Below the pieces are notes generated by a model. The model did no database searches. It was not told the origin of the DNA and was given only the letters and a program-made list of their open reading frames with translations. The position numbers were made by a program, and so were the translations under genes. From positions 62,001 to 126,000 of the forward strand of contig NZ_JAUDEA010000006.1 in NCBI RefSeq assembly GCF_030372065.1: a DNA stretch of 64,000 nt, written 5' to 3'. The stretch is from Thermophilibacter provencensis. Its GTDB lineage: Bacteria > Actinomycetota > Coriobacteriia > Coriobacteriales > Atopobiaceae. Each line of letters begins with the position of its first letter. Within the stretch, counting starts at the first letter, position 1. Positions 15,289 through 22,645 of this stretch are shown here, one piece after another.

Positions 15289-16224
15289 TCACTCCCCCAG
15301 CGGCAGCACCACGCTCGTAGTCCATACGCCGTCCTGCCCCGAGGCCACGACGCTCCCGCTATGCCGACGGGCAAGCGCCTCCAGGATGGAGAGCCCCCAG
15401 CCGTGCAGCGGCGCGCCGTCCTTCTCGCCGCCGGAGGTCGCGCGCCGCGAGACCCCTTCGTCATAGGGGTTGGTCGCGCGCACCACCAGATGCCCCGCCC
15501 GCACGCTCGCGCGCAGCATCACCCAGCGTCGGCTCTCGTCGCTCAGCTCCGCGCTCGCCGCGAGCGCGTTGTCCAGCACGTTGGCAAAGACCGCGCAGAG
15601 CTCCACGTCGGGGACGTCGCAGCTCCCGGGAACGCTGGCCAGTACGTCGAGCCGCACGCCCCGGGCACGAGCCTCCGTCACCTTTGACGCCACGAGCGCG
15701 TCCACGCTCGCGTTCTCACAGAACCGCTCGTCAACCGGGGCCACGACCTCGGACATCCGCCTCAGCCCCGAGCGCGCCGCATCCGTGTTGCCCGCATCGA
15801 GCGCGCGCCCCACGTCGTCAAGTCCCGTCGCAAGGCTCTCCCGCAGGCGCGCGAGGGAGTCCCCGCTCGCACGAAGCTCCTCCAGCGCCTCCCAGCACTT
15901 CTCGGCACGCTCCTGAAGAAGCGCCTCGCGCGCCCGCTGGGCCTCCAGCTGCTCGGAGCGCTCGAGCATCCTGAGCAGCCACGGGTCAATCAGAGCACAG
16001 GCCGCGCCAGTGCAGGAGATCGCGAACAGGCCGTCCGCTCCCAGGCCAAACCGGCCGACCGACCATAGCGCATACGCAACCAGCACCAGCTGGCTCATCG
16101 GGTACCCCACGCGCGCCAGGCGCCGCCGGGCGGGGAGCCCCTTGGAGGCCAGCCAAAACCGCACGGAGACAGCGCCGAGAAGCATCAGAGACAGCACCGA
16201 CGCCGCGTACGCAACCGCCATCAT
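15289..16224 (-). CDS. GHKL-type kinase subunit lacking the phospho-acceptor His
   Basis: 311 residues: three to four transmembrane helices, a coiled linker (residues 88-120), a helical segment aligning with the AgrC-type dimerisation domain, and a GHKL ATPase with N-box FANVLDNALAAS (about 213-224) and G-box HGWGLSI (274-280). The segment ARLRESLATGL (125-135) aligns residue for residue with ARLRHDLRNHL of the neighbouring kinase subunit, with Glu129 in place of His. By itself it could bind ATP but has no standard phosphorylation site. Its ATG overlaps the stop of that neighbour by 4 nt (ATGA), so the two are translationally coupled and probably act together. Confidence 0.85.
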   Translation of the reverse strand: MMAVAYAASVLSLMLLGAVSVRFWLASKGLPARRRLARVGYPMSQLVLVAYALWSVGRFGLGADGLFAISCTGAACALIDPWLLRMLERSEQLEAQRAREALLQERAEKCWEALEELRASGDSLARLRESLATGLDDVGRALDAGNTDAARSGLRRMSEVVAPVDERFCENASVDALVASKVTEARARGVRLDVLASVPGSCDVPDVELCAVFANVLDNALAASAELSDESRRWVMLRASVRAGHLVVRATNPYDEGVSRRATSGGEKDGAPLHGWGLSILEALARRHSGSVVASGQDGVWTTSVVLPLGE

Positions 16225-17162
16225 GGCCGCTCTCCGACTGCGGGCGCCTCCTGCGGGCCATCCCCTTCTGTGGTACGCAGGCGGCCCGCCACGTCGTGTG
16301 CGTACGCGCCCGCCCGGTCGGTCTCACCGCGCTCGAGCAGCGCATCCATAACCTGAAGATGATTGCGCAGGTCATGGCGCAGGCGCGCCGTCTCGGCGTT
16401 CTTCTCGCCCTGCCGGGACATCTCCGCGAGATACCCCTCAAGGCGAAGCTCCGCCTCGTCCGCCGCGTCCATGGATTCGCTCACCTGCTCCGCCCGGCCG
16501 GAGTCCCGCACGAGCAGCACGTCCACAGCCACCATCATGGCGCTCAGCGGCAGGAGCCCCACAAAGAAGCCCGTCGTGTCGTCAAGGCTCAGGAGGCAGA
16601 AGAACATGAGGACCCACACGAAGACCATCTGCAGCGCAAAGAGCCCAACATACGGGGCCAGGCTTCCCATCGGGCGCTTGGATGCATGCCCGCCGCGCGC
16701 CCGATCGAGCAGCCATCGCATCCCCAGGCCCAGGCACCACATGATCACGCACCACTGGACGTTGGCGAGAAGCCAGGCAATCAGGTGATCGGAGATCTGC
16801 GCGTTCCCAATCGGCGCGCCGCCCGTCATGACCTCCCAGACAGCCGCGCCCGTTGCCTCGCAGACGAACCTCGCCACAAAAATGAGCATGACGCCCAGGA
16901 CGCGGAGCCTGACCTCGCAGGTCCAGAAGAGCATCGGGAGCACGAGGAGCTCGAGCAGGCCCACAGGCAGGCGCGACCAAAAGAAGTAGTCGCGCACAAA
17001 CGCCACGGAGGCAACGAGGAAGCAGAGAAACAGAAAGAGGGCGCGCCGGCGCATTGGCAGGATGCGACTTGCGACCACGTCCGCCACCATGGAGTTGATT
17101 ACGGCGTTGACGTTGAGCAGGGCGAGAAGAACGCCCGCGGGAAGGCCTTCCAGGACACCCAT
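16221..17162 (-). CDS. Membrane histidine-kinase subunit with H-box but no ATPase domain
   Basis: 313 residues. About six to seven hydrophobic segments (residues 8-215) resemble AgrC/ComD-type sensor domains. A cytoplasmic helix pair then carries the H-box ARLRHDLRNHLQVMDALLERGE, with His263 as expected phosphate acceptor. The protein ends about 50 residues later in a Pro/Gly/Glu-rich tail, with no N- or G-box, whereas normal members continue for another 130 residues with the ATPase. The missing half is supplied by the overlapping downstream gene. It starts 7 nt after the response-regulator stop. The signal it senses is unknown; no AgrD/AgrB-like pair is nearby. Confidence 0.83.
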   Translation of the reverse strand: MGVLEGLPAGVLLALLNVNAVINSMVADVVASRILPMRRRALFLFLCFLVASVAFVRDYFFWSRLPVGLLELLVLPMLFWTCEVRLRVLGVMLIFVARFVCEATGAAVWEVMTGGAPIGNAQISDHLIAWLLANVQWCVIMWCLGLGMRWLLDRARGGHASKRPMGSLAPYVGLFALQMVFVWVLMFFCLLSLDDTTGFFVGLLPLSAMMVAVDVLLVRDSGRAEQVSESMDAADEAELRLEGYLAEMSRQGEKNAETARLRHDLRNHLQVMDALLERGETDRAGAYAHDVAGRLRTTEGDGPQEAPAVGERP

Positions 17163-17169
17163 GCGCGTC

Positions 17170-17910
17170 CTAGGAGCTCTGGAGAAACTCGAGCAGGGCG
17201 TCTTGCGTCGCGCGCCTCCGGCTCTGGCTCACGGGCACGACGTCACCCGTCGAAAGAACGAGCTCTCCGGTACGGTGGCCCGAGACAAAGGCGACGTTCA
17301 CGAGAAAGCTCTTATGGCAGCGCACGAATGCGCCGTCAAGCCTCTTCTCGTAGTCCCCGAGCTTGCCGTAGGCCTCCACCACCTCATCTGCGAGGTGAAT
17401 CCTCACCACGCGACGGTTACTCTCAAGGTAGACGATCTCATCCGGGCGCACGAGGCGCTCGCTTGCGCGCGCACGCACCACCAGCGGCCTCGGGGCCCTT
17501 CTCCGCAGGCGCTCCAGCGCGCATCCGAGGGCAAACTCCATCTCGGAGTGCTCCACGGGCTTGAGCAGAAAGCAGGCGTGCTCGGTCTCGTACGCGCGCG
17601 TGTGGTACCCCTCGTAGCCCGTCACGTAGACCACCTCGGGATCTGCGCCCAGCGCTCGCACGCGCTTGACCAGGTCTATGGCAGTCTGGGGCTCCCCCTC
17701 GCCCTTCTCGGCGGCAAGCGCGGGCTCGCCCAAGACGACGTCTGCCACCAGAAGCTCGGGCGAAAAGCCCCGGACCAGGCACTCCACGAGCGCGTCGGGG
17801 CCGGCGCAGCGCTCCACGCAGGCTCCCTCGTCGGTGAGACAGTCCTCCACCATGGACGCCAGCAGCTCGAGCTGGACCGGGTCGTCCTCGATCACCGCAA
17901 CGCTGAGCAT
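17170..17910 (-). CDS. LytTR-family response regulator
   Basis: 246 residues. The receiver domain has the acidic pair EDD (8-10), the phosphorylated Asp in LLVADVVLG (about residue 57) and the late Lys in FLLKPVEH. The C-terminal domain (about 140-246) is LytTR (VYLESNRRVVRIHLADE, GAFVRCHKSFLVNVAFVS), which binds DNA as in AgrA, ComE and LytR. It is the first gene of a three-gene operon with the split kinase. A 14-bp inverted repeat lies just before the start and may mediate autoregulation. Plausible targets are the flanking secreted DUF5648 genes; this is inference from proximity only. Confidence 0.9.
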   Translation of the reverse strand: MLSVAVIEDDPVQLELLASMVEDCLTDEGACVERCAGPDALVECLVRGFSPELLVADVVLGEPALAAEKGEGEPQTAIDLVKRVRALGADPEVVYVTGYEGYHTRAYETEHACFLLKPVEHSEMEFALGCALERLRRRAPRPLVVRARASERLVRPDEIVYLESNRRVVRIHLADEVVEAYGKLGDYEKRLDGAFVRCHKSFLVNVAFVSGHRTGELVLSTGDVVPVSQSRRRATQDALLEFLQSS

Positions 17911-17922
17911 GGCAGGCACACC

Positions 17923-17965
17923 CCCTCCCTCAAGTACCACTCTCGTTACTATACTTGAGGGAGGG
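17923..17965. promoter_or_regulatory. Inverted repeat upstream of the LytTR operon
   Basis: CCCTCCCTCAAGTA (17923-17936) and TACTTGAGGGAGGG (17952-17965) are perfect 14-bp arms with a 15-nt spacer. The left arm lies about 13-26 nt before the response-regulator start, over its G-rich ribosome-binding region. It could be an operator or an RNA hairpin that hides the ribosome-binding site. The spacer holds TATAGT on the minus strand. Confidence 0.75.
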
Positions 17966-18081
17966 TCAAGCGAGACGAGACTTTACTCACCGGTTCCATT
18001 GCGACGGTCAGGGGCAGGCGCGGCCTCGGCGCCCGGGCACGCGGCGGACACCGACGGCCGAAAGCGCCCAAACCGTCTCGC

Positions 18082-19224
18082 TCAGTTTCTGACCAAGCCC
18101 GACCCCACGAGCGTCCGCACCTGCGTGCGCACAATCGAGGTGAGGTGGCAGCCGAAGAGGCTCTCATCGTCACGTTGGACCTCCACGCGATAGCTTGCCA
18201 CCGTGGAGTCGGCGATGCCGTCGGAATAGGTGACCTCGGCGTCAAAGGTCACGGAGTCCCCGCTCGTCTGCCAGTTGCTCGTCTTGATGTTTCGGCCAAA
18301 CGGGCCGTCCGCCATGCCCATCCTCCAGCCGTCCCCAACGTAGGTAAGGTACGTTCCGCTGAACTGGCTGAGATTGCTCGGGCAGCTCCCGTAGATTGAG
18401 GAGATGATCTGTCGACCGGTCTCTGATGGCACAAAGAAGTTCACAAAGTCATCGAGCTCAGCATAGACGAGCCCATAGGCGTTGTTGGGGTAGTTGAGCG
18501 TCTCGCGCCCGCTGGCAAACGTCTTATAAATCATCGAGTAGATAAGCTCTTCATCGCGCGTCGTATCCCCGCCGGGGCGTCGCATGACGTTGACGTCTGT
18601 CGTGCTGCTCTCGTCGTAGCCCGGAATCCATGCCGTATAGAGCAGCACCAGGTCCTCTGCCGCGGTTCGGTTGAAGCCGTTCTCGTCAATCTCCCAATCA
18701 AAGTCCTGAGCGGCATCTCCTGTATCGATACCGTACCAGGCAACGCCCTCGTAGCACCAACCCCTGGCGATGAGGGAGCTGCACTCGTCAAGGTTTGCGG
18801 TGTAGTGGTGCGCACCCGTTGCCGCATAGGGGTTAAAGAGGCGCTGCAGCGCTGTGCCCTTCTCGTCATCCGAGTACCAGGCGATGCCCTCTCCCTCCCA
18901 GCCTATGGTCTGGAGCTGGTCGTACTCTTGCTCGCTGGTGGTGTAATGGTGATCGCCTCCTGGAGCGTAAGGGTTATAGAGTCGCCAAACGGGAGTCTGG
19001 GACTTAATGGGTGCCGTCCACGCCGCCCCCTCGGCGAGCCAACCATATGCAGGCAGCGAGCTGTACTCTTTTTCACTGGCGGTGTAGAGGTGCTCTCCGG
19101 TCCACGGGTTGTAGAGCCTGTACATTGTTACGGACTCGGCGGCGCTTGCCACAGAGGGCACAGCAAGGCAGACGAGAAGCGCCATGAGCGCACTCAGGAT
19201 GTGCGGTCTCCACGCTGGCTTCAT
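18082..19224 (-). CDS. Secreted protein with three N-terminal DUF5648 repeats, short form
   Basis: 380 residues. A signal peptide (hydrophobic stretch to about residue 28, cleavage after VASAA) precedes three DUF5648 units: MYRLYNPWTGEHLYT, VWRLYNPYAPGGDHHYT and LQRLFNPYAATGAHHYT. A C-terminal domain of about 200 residues follows (YGLVYAELDDFVNFF, GTYLTYVGDGWRMGMADGPFG, then a DAEVTYSDG...YRVEVQRDDE beta region) that I do not recognise. No anchor is seen. The repeat block is the same as in the neighbours at 12679 and 19702, but this C-terminal domain is different, suggesting a shared targeting module with varied cargo. AGGAGG lies before the ATG. Confidence 0.82.
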   Translation of the reverse strand: MKPAWRPHILSALMALLVCLAVPSVASAAESVTMYRLYNPWTGEHLYTASEKEYSSLPAYGWLAEGAAWTAPIKSQTPVWRLYNPYAPGGDHHYTTSEQEYDQLQTIGWEGEGIAWYSDDEKGTALQRLFNPYAATGAHHYTANLDECSSLIARGWCYEGVAWYGIDTGDAAQDFDWEIDENGFNRTAAEDLVLLYTAWIPGYDESSTTDVNVMRRPGGDTTRDEELIYSMIYKTFASGRETLNYPNNAYGLVYAELDDFVNFFVPSETGRQIISSIYGSCPSNLSQFSGTYLTYVGDGWRMGMADGPFGRNIKTSNWQTSGDSVTFDAEVTYSDGIADSTVASYRVEVQRDDESLFGCHLTSIVRTQVRTLVGSGLVRN

Positions 19225-19394
19225 AGGAACCTCCTGTCACGGATGGTCTTGTAGGACTGAACATAGCCCAAGCGGTGTCGGGCGGCGCCACGTCGAAATA
19301 ACTAACCGTGTCCTTGTCAAAACTAACGTGCGGGGCCGACGGGCGGAAATCTGGGCGGAGCACAGGCTTTCGGGGAGCCGGTAGAGATGAGCAG

Positions 19395-19503
19395 CGAGGG
19401 TATGTACACTGTTGCAGAATTTATGCGACTCCCCCACCAACAAAACCGCAGGTCACGCGTTGGCGAGAAGAACATCATTTCTACAACTGTGTACATACCC
19501 TCG
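19395..19503. repeat. About 110-nt hairpin element H4
   Basis: The 20-bp arms CGAGGGTATGTACAC-T-GTTG (19395-19414) and the complement at 19484-19503 have one mismatch. The interior TTTATGCGACTCCCCCACCAA, CAAAACCGCAGGTCACG and GGCGAGAAGAACATCA matches H2 closely. It sits in the 477-bp gap between two DUF5648 genes, beside the double palindrome at 19525. Confidence 0.9.
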
Positions 19504-19524
19504 AGGCCGGGCCGGTGACCCGCT

Positions 19525-19613
19525 GTTGTCCGCAAAAAAGTGCGGACAACAGCGCTTGGCGGGCGAGAAGAACCCGGGTGGCCCCGCGTTGTCCGCACTT
19601 ATTTGCGCACAAC
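19525..19613. repeat. 89-bp double-palindrome element, left copy
   Basis: Two 26-nt palindromes GTTGTCCGCA-N6-TGCGGACAAC (19525-19550, and 19588-19613 with one arm mismatch) are spaced 63 bp start to start. They enclose a 37-nt spacer ending in GGCGAGAAGAACCCGGGTGG. Another copy, near-identical outside the palindrome centres, lies at 21552-21640, so the pair brackets the DUF5648 gene at 19702-21414. Confidence 0.9.
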
Positions 19614-19640
19614 GCGGCCCCTCCACTTCATCGCAAAGAA

Positions 19641-19678
19641 GGGCCCGCCCCACCCTGATCACGGGTTGGGGCGGGCCC
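19641..19678 (-). terminator. Terminator of the third DUF5648 gene
   Basis: A GC-rich stem (GGGCCCGCCCCA with TGGGGCGGGCCC) is followed on the minus strand by TTCTTTG. It lies about 25 nt after the stop at 19702. Confidence 0.75.
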
Positions 19679-19701
19679 CGAGGTCCGTCAGCCTCCCGAG
19701 G

Positions 19702-21414
19702 CTACTTGGCGCTCACTGCGTACCAGCCGGCGCCCTCGGCGCGCCAGCCGATCTTCACCAGCGCGTCGTTCTCCTCCCTGCTGACGGTGTAGTTGTGGGT
19801 GGCGGTCACCGCGTAGGGGTTGAACTGGCGCAGCACCGGGACATCGCCGCCCGAGTACCAGCCCACGCCCTCGTCGCGCCAGCCGAGCCTCTTGAGCGCG
19901 TCGCGCTCGTCGGCCTTCATGGTGTAGTGGTGGTCGTCGCTGTAGGGGTTGAAGAGGCGGTAGACGGGGTCTCCCGTGGCCGGTGCCACCCAGCCCACGC
20001 CCTCGTAGGTCCAGCCGATGGACTTGAGGGAGTCGCGCTCGGAGGCCGAGGCCGTGTAGAGGTGCTCGCCGGTGTACTGGTTGTAGAGGCGGTACATCGT
20101 AATGGTTTTCGCGGTCTGATCTGTGTCGGGTTTCTCATCCGGGGTAGTTCCGGGCTCCGTCGACGCCTTCTCTACGATTCGAATGACCGAGGAGTTCCAG
20201 GCTCTCAGAGTGGATACATAGTGATTACAGACGATGGCGGCATATCCCTCAGGCGTTGCATGCGTTGCTCCGTCAGGAGTACCGAAGCCGTCAATGTTCC
20301 CAAAGTTATAGTGCCCCGTCTTGATGGTGAACGTTCCGTTCCCGTTGTTGGTTGCCACTATCCACTTGCAGTCATCGGGCGTAGTTCCAGCCGGAATGGT
20401 CTGGCTGATGTCCCATGAGAACGCGCCGAAATCTCCGTCATCTCCCCGCCTCTGGAAGAGATCGTCAGCATACCCATAGACTTCTTTGGCGTTGGGCAGG
20501 GAGATGGTGACCTCATACACGGCGATGTCTCCCCCAAGCTGTTGGCCCGCAGGCAACTTTTCGCTGTAAATCTTGACACTGTCGCTAGCAACGTAATAGT
20601 AGTCATACGACCCATCATCGTTCATGGCCGCAAGCTGGAAGCCCGTATCGATATCTGCCCTAACTTCCATGGTCGCGGGAACGTTATAGATAGAGACGTG
20701 GGTCGACTTCGTCTCGCTCAAAAAAACGTCTGACCGCCCCTCCGTAGGGTATTGGAGGCTCACACTGGTTTCTTGGCACTCCGTCAGCACCGGAATGTCA
20801 AACGAGACGTCGTGAAACTCAACGGAATCGCCATCCGGGAGCTCTACGACGTTTTTTGCGCACGCCACGGTTTTATTCTGTTGCTCCATTTCGTGCTCGG
20901 GATCTCTGAACGCATGCTTTGACATGGAGGAACTTCTTGCCGTGTCAACAAGATGGACTGTCATTGAGGCGTCGGAGCCGGCAACCGTCCCGTCCGACAC
21001 CCAAATGGGAACGAGGTAGAGATCGCTCTCCCCGCTCATCGGTACCACATTCCCCGAATCAATATGACTCAAACCCGTGTTAATCATGTCCGGGTTCCAG
21101 TATGTAGTGCCGTATCCTGCAGATTCGGGGTCTTTTGCGAGCACGTAGTAGAGAACGGGCTCCTCTCCGTCTTTGGTCGGGTGCTCAATGTCCGCCTTCA
21201 CGTTCTCAAGAGGCTTAGACGTCACCCAAAAGTTGTTCGGGGTATAGGTTCCCACAGTCTTTTCCCATGTCCCATCATTCAGGACGTAGAGATCTATGGG
21301 ATGGGGATCCTCGGGTGGGTCAATCGGTGATGCGTTAGCAGTTAACGGAAGCAGTAGAAGAGCGAGGAACGTGCAAAGTAGTCCGATGATGGTTTTTCTC
21401 GCTGGAAGTCTCAT
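19702..21414 (-). CDS. Secreted protein with three C-terminal DUF5648 repeats
   Basis: 570 residues. A signal peptide (hydrophobic IIGLLCTFLALLLLPLT, then ANASP) is followed by about 400 residues of beta-rich sequence without a motif I recognise, an acidic Pro/Thr linker (STEPGTTPDEKPDTDQTAK), and at the C-terminus three DUF5648 units: MYRLYNQYTGEHLYT, VYRLFNPYSDDHHYT and LRQFNPYAVTATHNYT. The repeat block is at the opposite end from its two neighbours, so the module has been shuffled. The first 300 codons are visibly less GC-rich than the repeat block. AAGGAGG lies before the ATG. The gene is bracketed by 89-bp direct repeats. Confidence 0.83.
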   Translation of the reverse strand: MRLPARKTIIGLLCTFLALLLLPLTANASPIDPPEDPHPIDLYVLNDGTWEKTVGTYTPNNFWVTSKPLENVKADIEHPTKDGEEPVLYYVLAKDPESAGYGTTYWNPDMINTGLSHIDSGNVVPMSGESDLYLVPIWVSDGTVAGSDASMTVHLVDTARSSSMSKHAFRDPEHEMEQQNKTVACAKNVVELPDGDSVEFHDVSFDIPVLTECQETSVSLQYPTEGRSDVFLSETKSTHVSIYNVPATMEVRADIDTGFQLAAMNDDGSYDYYYVASDSVKIYSEKLPAGQQLGGDIAVYEVTISLPNAKEVYGYADDLFQRRGDDGDFGAFSWDISQTIPAGTTPDDCKWIVATNNGNGTFTIKTGHYNFGNIDGFGTPDGATHATPEGYAAIVCNHYVSTLRAWNSSVIRIVEKASTEPGTTPDEKPDTDQTAKTITMYRLYNQYTGEHLYTASASERDSLKSIGWTYEGVGWVAPATGDPVYRLFNPYSDDHHYTMKADERDALKRLGWRDEGVGWYSGGDVPVLRQFNPYAVTATHNYTVSREENDALVKIGWRAEGAGWYAVSAK

Positions 21415-21551
21415 CGATGCGCCTCCTTCATTTCAGGCAAACCGCAGATATCTGAAATGTTAGTAAAGGAAGCACTGAATTCATCATCCCCCCCCCACTC
21501 ATTTTCGGTAAACGGACCGCAACAGCTCCCCAACAGGCAGGAAGGGGTCGC

Positions 21552-21640
21552 GTTGTCCGCAAAATAATGCGGACAACGGCGCTTGGCGGGCGAGAAGAAC
21601 CCGGGTGGGGCCGCGTTGTCCGCACTATTTTGCGGACAAC
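21552..21640. repeat. 89-bp double-palindrome element, right copy
   Basis: Palindromes at 21552-21577 and 21615-21640, again 63 bp apart, are each perfect over 10-bp arms, with the same 37-nt spacer as the left copy (GGCGAGAAGAACCCGGGTGG). In the 474-bp gap 21415-21888 nothing else is recognised beyond a run of nine C near 21489. Confidence 0.9.
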
Positions 21641-21888
21641 GCGGGCATCCGACGGGTCTGAGGACGGAGCGGTAACGTCCGTGACGCAAACCAATCGGCC
21701 ATATATGCAATTTCAGATCACTCAGGCCGCCCGGGGCGCTCTGGCGACCATTCGCAGAGTTTTTTGGCACGGCATCCAACACGGCACCGTGCGTCACCTC
21801 GGCACGCAGACAGCGGGAAGATAACGGACAGACAAGCATCCGCAAACGCTGGTAGCCTCCTTCGCACGGCGAACGAGGGAGGAACAGC

Positions 21889-22590
21889 ATGAGAAGATGC
21901 ACAACGACCATCGGAGACGTCCTCGACCAGGCACGGGCACCCTACACGCACATGGACGAGAAGGACACCGAGCTCTTCTACTCCACCATGAACGCGCTTC
22001 TCGTCTATGCCAACGAGCGGCTGGGTGTTGTTGACCCCGCGCTAGTCCACGAGCGGCCGGAAAGCCCCACCATGCTCTACACGCAGGGCGGGCGCGTAGC
22101 CGAGGCGCTCTGGCGACACCGCGCCCTTGTGGACGACTTTGTGCGCGAGAACCCCGCGGGGCTCTCAGACGAGGCGCTTGCCTGCGCGCTCCCCTGGCGC
22201 CATGCCCTGCGCGACATGTTCACCTGCGTGGACGCCAACGAGGACCGTCTCGTCATCATGAACCGCGACCGACTCTTTGTGGTGGGCGCGATGCAGGACC
22301 CTGCAGACAGCCACGTGCACCACATTCCGTCTCTCCAGCTCCTGGTACTGCTACCCTTCAAGGGAGGCATCGTCACGGACGGAAAGACGCTCCATCTCTC
22401 GCCGCGGCCCCGGCCCGAGGCGCTCCCGCTCATAGCTGAGCAGCTGAGGGACCTCTGTGCGCACCCGCTCGTGGAGAGCGCCGAGCAGCTCCTTGACTAC
22501 GCGCGAGACATCCCGGATGCCGAGAACCGCGTGTCGCCACGCTTTCAGAGGACCGTTGACCAGGCGTTCTCACAGGGACTGCTCGCCTAG
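21889..22590 (+). CDS. Uncharacterised protein, 233 residues
   Basis: Real gene by its clear ribosome-binding site (GAGGGAGGA before ATG), full-length frame and terminator. No signal peptide, transmembrane helix or catalytic motif is seen. It is acidic and mostly helical at the N-terminus (VLDQARAPYTHMDEKDTELFYSTMNALLVYANERLG), with a central beta-like segment (RLVIMNRDRLFVVG ... SLQLLVLLPFKGG). The MYTQGGRVAEALWRHRALVDDFV stretch suggests a compact cytoplasmic fold. No function is proposed. It is transcribed toward malY with a shared terminator between them. Confidence 0.75.
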   Translation: MRRCTTTIGDVLDQARAPYTHMDEKDTELFYSTMNALLVYANERLGVVDPALVHERPESPTMLYTQGGRVAEALWRHRALVDDFVRENPAGLSDEALACALPWRHALRDMFTCVDANEDRLVIMNRDRLFVVGAMQDPADSHVHHIPSLQLLVLLPFKGGIVTDGKTLHLSPRPRPEALPLIAEQLRDLCAHPLVESAEQLLDYARDIPDAENRVSPRFQRTVDQAFSQGLLA

Positions 22591-22595
22591 GAAAG

Positions 22596-22636
22596 GCGCG
22601 GCGCCGCACGTCACGTTTTGACGAGCGGCGCCGCGC
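22596..22636. terminator. Bidirectional terminator between convergent genes
   Basis: 11-bp perfect GC stem (GCGCGGCGCCG at 22596-22606 and its complement at 22626-22636) with a 19-nt loop holding CGTTTTG. It lies between the uncharacterised gene and the convergent C-S lyase gene. Confidence 0.6.
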
Positions 22637-22645
22637 GCTGGGTCA

